Below, piece after piece: positions 1-9,800 of a DNA stretch of 64,000 nt. The position numbers and the translations under genes were made by a program. This stretch comes from Hondaea fermentalgiana (taxonomy: Eukaryota > Sar > Bigyra > Thraustochytrida > Thraustochytriidae). Where the stretch lies: positions 1-64,000 of the forward strand of contig NPFB01000029.1 in assembly GCA_014084085.1 (NCBI GenBank), in the 5' to 3' direction. Every line of letters begins with the position of its first letter. Position 1 is the stretch's first letter. Under the pieces are notes generated by a model, which made no database searches, was not told where the DNA came from, and was given only the letters and a program-made list of their open reading frames with translations.

Positions 1-3000
1 CTGACGCCTGGCACGAGCACTGCGGGTGCTGGTGCAGCTGTTGAGCTGACTGGCGGCTCGTCGTCTGCTGCTAGCTCGGCTGCAGGCGCAATTACGATCA
101 CTGGTGGCGAAAGCACGTCTGGTACCGCTGGTGAGGGTGGCTCTGTAACGATTTCGGGCGGCACTGGAGCTTCGGCATCAGGAGGCGGCATCACGCTGTC
201 GACCGGCACCGGTACGGCAACGTCAAGCGGTAACATTCTGCTGGGCACAGCCGACGGAAGCGTTTCTGGAGTGAGCGGATCCATGACGATGTCAACAGGC
301 ACGTCTGGATCAGGAAACTCTGGCGCTGTATCGTTCACGACGGGTGCGGCCACGGGTGGTGCTGGCGGCAGCATTTCGATGGCGGTCGGCTCCGGAGACA
401 CTGGCTCTGGCGGCGGCATAACACTGTCAGCTGGGGGCTCGAGTACAGCCACAGGCGGCGCCCTCACGTTCACATCTGGCGCAGGTACAGCAACCTCAAG
501 TGGTGGCGTAACGATTGGCACTGCGAATGCTGGTACATCGGGAGTGAGCGGGGCCCTCGTACTGTCCACTGGCACAGGAACCAATGGACCAAGTGGCGAG
601 GTGACGATCACTACAGGGTCCACAACGACAGGAGTGACTGGAGCAGTGTCAATCACGCCCGGTACAAGCTCTGGTGGAGACGGAGGTAACATACTATTGA
701 CCGCAGGCGAATCTTCAGCCGCGAGCTCTGCAGGTGGCAGCATTACGATTACGGGTGGTGCAAGTACATCGGGAACGGCGAGCACTGGAGGCGGCGTTTC
801 CCTGATTGGAGGAAGTGCGAATATCTTGACAGGCGGAAGTTTGACGCTGACCTCTGGCTCAAGCACAGAAGCGAGCAGTGGAGACATCGTTATGAGCACA
901 CCCAATGCGGGTAATTCGGGTGTGAGCGGCGCAGTGCTCATTACCACAGGAACTTCAAGCGCAGGGGCAAGTGGCGAGATTCGTTTCACGACTGGTACAG
1001 GAACTGGCGGTGCTGCCGGTGAAATCTCGATGAACCCCGGAGCAGGAGATTCTGGTGCAGGTTCCGCAGCAAGTCTTGCAGGAGGCGCTACGAGCGCTGC
1101 AAACCAGGCCGGAGGTGCTGTAAGCGTCACTGGTGGCGCAAGTACCTCTAGCACGGGTAGTATTGGCGGCGCTGCCTCGCTCGCAGGCGGTGCCGCGACA
1201 GCAGCGACAGGAGGTTCGGTGACTCTTACCTCGGGCGCGAGTACGGACACTAGTAGCGGTAGCGTCGTTATCAGTACTGCCGACGGCGGCACAGGTGGCA
1301 TTAGTGGATTCATCGACATCAAAACTGGCACTGCCAGCTCTGGATCGTCGGGTGATTTGACCTTTGCCACGGGCAGCTCCTCCGCCTCCGGTGTCGGCGG
1401 AGGTATCAGCTTCACGGTTGGTGACGGCTCCGCTGGCGAAGGCGGTGCCATTACACTGACCGCAGGTCTTTCTGCGGATACCACAGGTGGTGGCATCACT
1501 CTCATTTCTGGTTCGTCGACAGCGGCCGAAAGTGGGGCAGTGTCGATCAGCTCTGCAGCGGCGGGATCGACTGGTGTCTCTGGTCTCGTAACATTGTCCT
1601 CCGGGTCGACCACAGCAGGTAATACGGGCGCGATCGAGTTGCGGACGGGCGCCGCAACCGGCGGCGAGGGCGGTCAGATCACTCTTAGCGTTGGTACTGG
1701 CAACAGTGGCGCAGGTGGAGACGTTCTTTTGCAGGCCGGTGCAACCAGTGCTGACAGCGTAGCTGGAGGCTCTGTTCTCATCAACGGAGGCGACGGTACA
1801 AGCGCCACTGGTGGTGAGGGAGGATCAATTACTATTGATGCGGGAGCCGGAACCGCGGCAACAGGTGGCGCGCTTACGCTGTTGAGTGGCGAGGGCACGG
1901 CAACCTCGAGCGGAAGCATCTCTATGTCTTCCCCGAATGCTGGCACCTCGGGCGTCAGTGGCGCGGTGACGATCTCGACTGGCGACTCGACTGCAGGCGC
2001 TTCTGGCGCCATCGCCCTCTCCACAGGCGCTGGAGTGGGCGGCGCCGCGGGTGCAATTTCATTGAGCGTCGGTAATGGTGACACCGGCACTGGAGGCACA
2101 GTGACTGTGACTGCAGGTAGTTCGGACGCCGCAGCTGGCGGAAGTGTGTCGCTCACAGCCGGGTCGAGTAGCGCAGCTGCTGGTGGAGCTCTGAACTTAC
2201 TCTCTGGCACGAGTACTCTTGCCGTGACCGGAACGAGCGGGGCGGCAAGCTTGAAGTCGAACGATGCTATTCTTTCGGGCGCTGTGACGATTGCTTCTGG
2301 AACTGCTTCAGCAGGTACGACCGGGACTGTCACGGTGTCCTCGGGAGCGGCAACCGGCGGAGCAGGTGGCGATGTTACTTTCTCCGTTGGTGGCGGCGAC
2401 ACTGGCGCTGGTGGGACAATGACGATTACTGCTGGTGCCACATCGGCAGCATCCGTTGCAGGTGGGACGGTCTCAATTACTGCTGGCGCGGGCACAAGTG
2501 CAACAGCAGGAGCGGGCGGCGCTGCACAGCTCACGGGTGGTGCCGGCAATGGCGGGGTTGGCGGTGGCGTGACGATTACTTCTGGAGCGAGTACCTCGTC
2601 GAACAGTGGCAGTATTTCTCTCACCACAGCCAATGGCGGAAGCGCCGGCACGAGTGGGAGTGTGGCGCTCTCAACCGGCACCACAACAGCAGGGGCCACT
2701 GGTGCCGTGACCATCACAACGGGAGCTGCCGCGGGGGCTTCCGCGGGTGGTTTTACGGTGACCGTGGGCTCGACGGATACCGGTGCAGGTTCGGACGTGA
2801 GCGTTACCGCGGGTGCAACCTCTGCCGACAGCGCGGGAGGCGCGGTGACCATTAGCGGGGGCGCAGGCACCGGCGCAACCTCGGGTGCTGGCGGAGGCAT
2901 TACACTCTCAGCTGGAGCTGGCACGGGAGGCGTCGGAGGTGACTTATCTCTTTCCGCCGGCGCCACGGCAGGAACAACGGGCGGAACAGCAAGCCTCACA

Positions 3001-4989
3001 AGCGGAGCAAGCACGGGAACTGGCGCGAGTGGGGCTGTGACTCTCACTTCAGGTACGACGAGCGCGGCTGACACGGGCGAGATTCGACTTGAAACCGGTG
3101 TCGCGACAGGAGGCAAGGGTGGCGCCGTGGTCTTGAGCGTTGGAAACGGAGACTCGGGCGCAGGCGGCACCATCACACTCACCTCGGGCCAGTCGAGTGC
3201 GCTCACCGGTGGTAGTATCTCGCTTGTTTCCGGCTCGGGAACGGCAACTTCCAGTGGGGCGATCACTCTTGGGACAGCTGCGGGCGGGACGAATGGTGTA
3301 AGTGGTCTCATCCGACTCTCTACGGGCGGCACCACGCAAGGCAATTCGGGCGAGGTGATTCTCTCAACCGGAACGGCGTCGACCGGCACGGGTGGAGACA
3401 TTAGCTTGCTTGTCGGCGGAGGCGATACGGGAGCCGGAGGGGCGGTGACTGTAACTGCGGGAGCGTCGAGTGCGAACAGCTTCGCTGGAGGTGCAGTGAC
3501 CATAACCGCTGGCGCTGGCACCAGCGCAACCGGCGGGGCGGGAGGCGCAGTCTCTCTAACCGCTGGCACAGGCAATGCTGGCGCTGGCGGCGCTATCACG
3601 CTTTCGTCTGGATCAAGTACGACAGGAAATAGTGGCGTGATTTCGATGAATACTGCCGCCGCAGGATCCGCAGGAACGAGTGGAGCGATCTCGGTGGCGA
3701 CCGGAACGACCTCTGCAGGTGCGACGGGCGGCTTCACAGTGGAAACTGGCGCCGCCGCCGGCGGAGCGGGTGGCACGATCTCGTTTTCTGTTGGATCCGG
3801 CGACACCGGTGCCGGTGGCGATATTACTGCCACAGCGGGCGCATCAAGCGCCGCCGCAGGAGGCGCCGTAACCATCACTGCTGGAGCGTCTACAGTTGCT
3901 TCCGGAACGGGTGGCGCAGTGACTCTCACCGGTGGCGCCGGATCAAATACCGGCACGGGTGGAGACATTGTCCTTCAGCCCGGGGCAGGCGCAACGACTG
4001 ACGGAAGCGTCATCATCAAGGATGCGGCCGGAAATACTGTGCAGACAATCGGCTCTGCATCGTCAACACTATACGGCACAGCCGTCACGGTTGGTGATAG
4101 CTCTGCGACAACCACGCTTGATTTGACAGGTACAACCATTTCCATGTCCTCGATTACTTCAGGAACGGGTGGTGGCGTGACGGTTGACTCATATGGCCAG
4201 AATGGTCTTGCACTGGCTGCAAGTCTGTACGACGCAGCTTCATCCGGACCCATCACAATGGGCTCGGCGAACGCAGCGGGATCAGGCACTAGCGGCGACG
4301 TTACAATTTCGACAGGCACCTCAGCCGCTGCTGCCACGGGAGCGTTGGCTCTCTCAACCGGCGCAGCAGCGGGCGGAGCAGCTGGCGGCGTCACCGTTGC
4401 CGTCGGTTCCACCGATACAGCCACAACCGGATCAGCTGTGGCGATTACTGCCGGAGAATCTTCAGCTGCGACGAGTACGGGTGGCGCAGTCACGCTGACA
4501 GCTGGTACTGGCACGGCCAATGGCGGCGGTATCACTCTTACTGGTGGTACGGGCACGGCAACAAATGGTGGCGATGTCACTCTTGATGCCGGCTCTGGTG
4601 GTACAACTGCTGGCTCTGTTGTTCTGCAAGCAGCATCGACAGAGGTGGCACGTTTCACCTCTACTGGTCTTCAGCTCGGTGGTACTTCTTGCGCTGTCTT
4701 GCAAAAGATCATTCGAGGCTCGATTACGATTGATGCCTCGGCAACCACGATTGCGAGCGGCGGCGAGTCGACATATACTGCGACGGTGACGGGGGCTTCC
4801 GAGGGCGACTTTGTCTTCGTGACACCACCGACGGACACCAATGCGCAAATCACCGACATTTTGTGGAACTCGTGGGCAAGTGCGGGTGGAATTGCGGTTC
4901 GCATTTCCAATGCCCATGCAACAACAGCCTACAACGGGAATGGCGACTGGAAATACACTGTGTTGGTCTTCTCGGCGGACGGCACTTGC

Positions 4990-4992
<3 letters not shown>
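1..4992 (+). CDS. Giant Gly/Ala/Ser/Thr repeat protein, 5' end outside window
   Basis: The reading frame is open from base 1 and has no start in view, so the gene is truncated on the left; the first in-frame ATG is at 271. About 1,460 residues are built of short modules of alternating small-residue turns (GG, TG, SG) and hydrophobic triplets such as AVTIT, which suggests a beta-solenoid. A longer period is visible: the landmark GVSGA/GTSGA recurs every ~275 or ~380 bases, the long version having one extra module. A non-repeat block (~4000-4215) contains VIIKDAAGNT. The last ~100 residues form a distinct domain (STYTATVTGASEGD, then GGIAVRIS, then WKYTVLVF). Its layout resembles C-terminal domains of phage and viral fibre-like proteins; this is recall, not a search. 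A cell-surface, adhesin-like or virus-derived structural protein is possible. Function is unknown. The TAA stop directly abuts an AAGC microsatellite. Confidence 0.75.

Positions 4993-5022
<30 letters not shown>
4991..5022. repeat. (AAGC)8 microsatellite
   Basis: Eight perfect AAGC units start inside the stop codon of the repeat-protein gene and form the start of its 3' UTR. Confidence 0.95.
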
Positions 5023-5023
<1 letters not shown>

Positions 5024-5630
5024 CCGAATTTTAAAAAAAAAGAGAACAAGATAACAAATGAATGCATATTTTGCAAATTTAACACATTCTACGCATGCAT
5101 GGCAACGGAAGAAAGAACAAAGTGTCAAGGACGGTGCTATTCGGCATCTGCCTCACACCCGCTTCCACATCCCATACATGTGGCCTCTTCACCACTACAA
5201 CACTTATTGTATAACAATAAGAGCAAGTGAAGCAGAGTCAAAAAAAGGCTCGGTTCTCCTGTTTCCACATGCTCCGAACGATATTTCCACCTCACCCCTC
5301 GTTCTCTCTCTACCTCGCCAAAGACCTTTCCGATTCTCGCTCTTCTCGAAGCTCATCGCATTGCCTGAACCGATGCCGCGCGTCGTATCGTGGTCGGTCT
5401 CGAGCTTGCTCGGCCCGAGGAAGATGTGGCTGCGGCTGTGGTATACATACCCATAAGGCAGCTGCGCCAGCACTGCCTAGCCTAGTCGGTGAGTACGCTA
5501 GCTAGGCCAACCTCGCCTTGGCTTCACTCGCCTTGGCTTCAGCTCGTCGCTGACTGACTGCAGCCGCGACAGACAAACCGCGATCCCGCGCGCGGAGCAG
5601 AGTCGGCGCCAACCCGGGCGAGGGAGGAGG

Positions 5631-5687
<57 letters not shown>

Positions 5688-5795
5688 CTGGTCACTGGAC
5701 TGCGCACGGCCGCGTTCTCGTCCACGCCCACGCTCGCGCTCGCGCTTGGCTGAGACGGCTTGCTGCTCGAGTCGGAGATCGCGAGCCCTGCAAAG
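5023..5795. other. Intergenic region upstream of MTFP1
   Basis: No gene is seen. The first part is A/T-richer and is probably the 3' UTR of the repeat-protein gene. The right part is GC-rich, contains the GCTT tract and should hold the MTFP1 promoter and 5' UTR. Confidence 0.5.
5634..5687. repeat. (GCTT)n microsatellite
   Basis: About 13 GCTT units lie ~110 bases upstream of the MTFP1 start. This is the reverse complement of the AAGC tract at 4991. Confidence 0.95.
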
Positions 5796-6655
5796 ATGGA
5801 GGAGACCAAGACCTCGAATCCGAAGGTTGCGTCGCCACCCGAGGCACCGGAGGTGAACGAGAGCGCGTCAGGGTCCTTGGTCTCGCTCGAGACGGAGACC
5901 ATGGAGCAGGAGCTTCTGGAGAACTCGCCTCTCCGTGTGCTGGGATACTTTGGCCGACTCGGTCGTCTCGCCGGCATGGCCTTTTCCAAAGGAAGTCGCT
6001 ACGTAAGTTCCGCTTAGAATGCTATCCATGCTCTGCTCTGCTTCGGCGGCCTCTTCTTAGGTCAAACGAGAATCCGTTTGTTTACTAATGACAGCTTTAT
6101 GGTTCTCGCGTTTTCAGATCGCGTACTCGAGTGATGTGGGCGAGGCCTTCCGGCCAGTAATTGACCCCAAATATGTTCGGGCCGGCTATGGCGTGGCAAT
6201 CGCCTACGTCATCGCTGATATTGGCCTTGTCACGCACCGCGCGTACAAGCTCAAGGAAGATTATACACGTGCATTCTGTTCGCAGACAACATTTCAAGTT
6301 CTTGGCAGTCTTGTCATTCCCAGCATTGTCATTCATCAGGGCGTGCATCTTTCGCAAAAGGGCTTTGCCAAAATGAAGCGATTCCAAAAGTGGGGCCCCG
6401 TTCTGACCGGACTTGCCATGGTAAGTTCCACGCACGCGCAATGTATCATAAAAGAGCGCCAAAAGATTGCTGCCAAAATAAGATCCCGATCTAACAGTGC
6501 TCTCCTCGTCTTCTTCTTTCTCTTTTCTTTTGGGAAAAATTTAGATTCCATTCATGCCTGTTCTCATTGACGAACCTGTGGAACACCTTGTCGAAATGGG
6601 ATTTGACAAGTTCTGGCCGGAAGAGAAAACCCCTGGCAAGGTCAAGCACGAGTAA
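5796..6655 (+). CDS. MTFP1: Mitochondrial fission process protein 1 (MTP18-like)
   Basis: Three exons, 5796-6002, 6118-6420 and 6545-6655, join in phase 0 to a 206-residue protein. Both introns are GT-AG with GTAAGTTCC donors; intron 1 has a TTACTAATGAC branch motif. Family hallmarks are SSDVGEAFRPVIDP followed by GYGVAIAYVIADI in exon 2, and IPFMPVLIDEPVEHLVE near the C-terminus, where family members have a similar PxIDxxV segment. MTFP1 is an inner mitochondrial membrane protein that promotes fission in animals. The N-terminal ~45 residues are acidic and Ser/Thr/Pro-rich rather than a clear presequence. The start is the Met preceded by GCAAAG; an upstream in-frame Met at 5760 is possible. 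The gene converges on the large minus-strand gene that ends at 6879. Confidence 0.88.
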
Positions 6656-6878
6656 GCTCGGACATAAATCTTGATCAATTTTTGAAACGCTGAGACCCGT
6701 TCCTGGGAGGTCGTCCATCCGTGGATTTTCTTTTTACTCTTCTCCGGGAAGACGGAGCGAGGCCCCCATGGCGCCCGCTTTCCATCCATGCATGAATTCT
6801 CTACGCATAAGAGCAAGGAGCACAATCGAGTCCGAAATTTGCCAGAATCTCATTCATAATTTGACGCCATCTAGATGA

Positions 6879-9800
6879 CTACGACTGGGTTTGTCCTGCT
6901 TGCAGGGCCTGTACGAATGCAATCAGCTCTACAGGCTGATCTGTACGAAAAAGCATGGGGTTCTCGCCGCGCTTTGCTCTGTCAGCGTCGACGATTTTGA
7001 CAACGCCCGGAACACTCGTTTCGCTGATCTGGGCTTGCTGAAGTCCAAATGTGTCAATCGCCTTGAAAGTTTGGCTCTGTCTGCGCATGAGTCCTCCACT
7101 TGTTTTGCTTTGGAGAACTTGCAAAGTGTAAGGTTCGATCTTGCCTAGATTGCTGCTGCTGCCACCAACAGAACTCATGGGTGGGTCCATTCCTGTGTCA
7201 GCGCCAGGAGTCGAGGGCTTACGATCTGAAGAAAGAGGGGTCGCGCTTGCTGAGCTTCCGCCGCGCTGTCGGCCAGAAGAACTTTTCGATGCGCTCGCAC
7301 GCACCGTCGCAATGATACTCGATCTACGCCGTGCTCTGTTCGTCCCGCGTGGAGAGGAATCCGGCGGGCTGTCTGAAGCACTAGCATTTCCGCTCGCTTT
7401 CGGAGTTGAGAATCCTGGGCTGCTGTTCGGATTCATATCCAGGCGCCCAATGATCTGGAGCTTGATCTCTTTCAATCCCGCCTTGTCTACGATTGAGCCA
7501 TGGAAAGTAGCTATTTGATCTTTGAGACTTTGCTCCACAGCACGAGATTGAGTATCAGCGAGAGGAATCCTGCCAATGCTCTTCCGGAGGCCGCCTGCTG
7601 TTCGTTGCGGCCATCGCGGCATGTTGCTGATTTGCCCAGAGCCAGGTCCCGTCTGGGTTAGAGGGTTCTCGCATCCAATGACAGCGCCCGTCGTCACGGA
7701 TGCACGCCGCGCCGCTACGCTGCTGTGCCTTGCACTCGGCGTCTTTCCCTCGGCGGCATCAAAGCCGCCCTGAAGTAGACGCGCAGGCTTTGGGGGCAGA
7801 AGCGGGCGTGTCTCGCTCTCGTCATCTTGGTCATCGCCGTTACTAGCTTCTTTATCTTTCGGCCTGCGATTGCTGCTTTCATCCAGACTGTCGTTGCTGC
7901 CTTGCTGCGATTCCAGACGGTCGCTTTCCTGTTGGACAGCCTCATCAACAATCTTTCGTCGGTCCCTCAGTTTCTCTGACATTTCCGAAATTACACTGGA
8001 ATAGCTGTCCTGACGAGGCATCATGCCTTTAGGAGTTCGAGGCGGCTGTGCCTCTGCGGCGCGCAGATTTGCTCGTGATGATCCAGAAAGCTCGCGAAAG
8101 ACTTGGCTAAGATCTGGACCGACGCGACCCGTGCCTCGTGCCCCAGGCGGCGAGTTCGAAGGGGGGCGCATATCGTCGGCATTGGCAAAACCGGGAGGAG
8201 GATAGTCAGGGGGTATTGGGTCCACATCATCGAATTCCATCTCCACATCAACTTCGTCGCCCACTTCTTCTTCTTCTCCTTCGACTTCTCCCTGCCTTCG
8301 AGGATAGAATTCTTCGTCCCGGCTACCTAAACGTAAATCAGGAGGTGGCGCAAGAGGACCAAGTGGGTCCCCGAATGGCGAAGCGCGGAGTAAATCCTCT
8401 GCACTAGGGCCATCGTCCGGCAAAAGCGTGGCATCGCAGGAGCACAAAGCAACAGTGGGGCTTAGAGATTCCTGGGTACGCAGGAGAATCTGACTCGCGC
8501 TGGGCCGAGGTTTAGAGTCCTCAAATGCACCAGCTCCATTTAAAAGACCACGACCGGCAGACTCGAGAGGGCTCGCATTTCCGCTGCGAGGAGTCTCGTC
8601 CAATGCATTCGGAAGGAGCACGAATTCTCCGGGGCAACGAAGCATGGGCGCTGTTTTTTGCCACTGGCGCACTGGCCAGAGTCGGCGCACGTAAAAGGCT
8701 TCCTTGCCGATTGCGCCGTCTCGCTCGGGTCCAAGGCTGTTCAAGACAGCCTGAATCACGAGGCGTGACTTTTGAGCAGTGTTTGTACTGCTAGCCTCCC
8801 AGACCTCGCGCGTTTCCCACTCGAGACGGCCCTCTGCGAGCGCGAGACCAGTTCCTCGTTGAAGACGCTCCACGAGAGCAGTCTCGGCCTTGCCAATTTC
8901 ATCCAGGGGCCCACGAGCATTTGCGATGACGCGCGCCACGCAGAGACTTGTGGAAAGAGCAACGCGAGCCCACGGGTGCACCTGACGGTACTTGGGCGAC
9001 GCATGGCCCCAATGCCGGGCATGTTCGTGCGTTTCCGTGGAGGCGCGCCCCACCAAAAAGTAGTAAGAGATTGCTTCTTGCAAATCGGGAGGACCCATGG
9101 GTGCCAGTGAAGGCGCCCGTGAAGGCCTGTCCCCACGTCCTGAGACTTGTTCCAGGATCGCCTTGATGCGGTGAGCTTCTGGATGGGCGCCCATCAAGGC
9201 GAAAGAGGCGATGCATTCGCGTAAAAACGCAGCAGCGATGGATATGTGCAAAGCGTCTGTGGTGTGGAGTGCGGCACCAGAGACGTCCTGACCGGTGCTA
9301 TCTTCCGTGTCAAATGACTTGCCGAGGATACAGTTTGCAACGGTGGCAAATGCATTTCCGGCTTCCCATGCATCACCCGATTCGCGGAGCAAAAGCGCAG
9401 CGGAATGCATGTAAAAGGCGGCACTAAGGCGACCGCGCGCGCAATCGAAGCGAGCAAATATTTCTGCGAGACCCTGCAAGGCGTGCACCGCGGTCCCTAG
9501 AGAGCCTGCAGCGCCCGAGTCCTCACTAATGACGGCGCTTGGGGCAGGAACCCCAGCTTGCAGAGCCGCCAGGCGAAGCAAAGAGTCCTGCGCGCCGCGA
9601 CGTGACATGTGCTGAGTTTGCCACGCAATAGCATAGTCGTCCATGGCTCGAGTCAGGCTCCCCAGGCGTGGCACAATGAGCTCGCTTGCGAGAGAGAGCG
9701 CAGCTTGCTCGGAGCCATTCATGAAAGATCCAGGAAAGGTCCGAAAGGGAAGGAGATTGGCGCGAAGGTCAGCCTCCAGGCTCTGTCCGATGGCCTGAAG

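Noticed and set aside
1674..3968. 764-codon open frame antisense to the giant repeat gene
   Set aside because: Its Pro/Val/Ala repeat is the mirror of the Gly/Ser/Thr repeat read on the other strand; the repeat keeps several frames open. The plus strand has the distinct C-terminal domain and natural stop.
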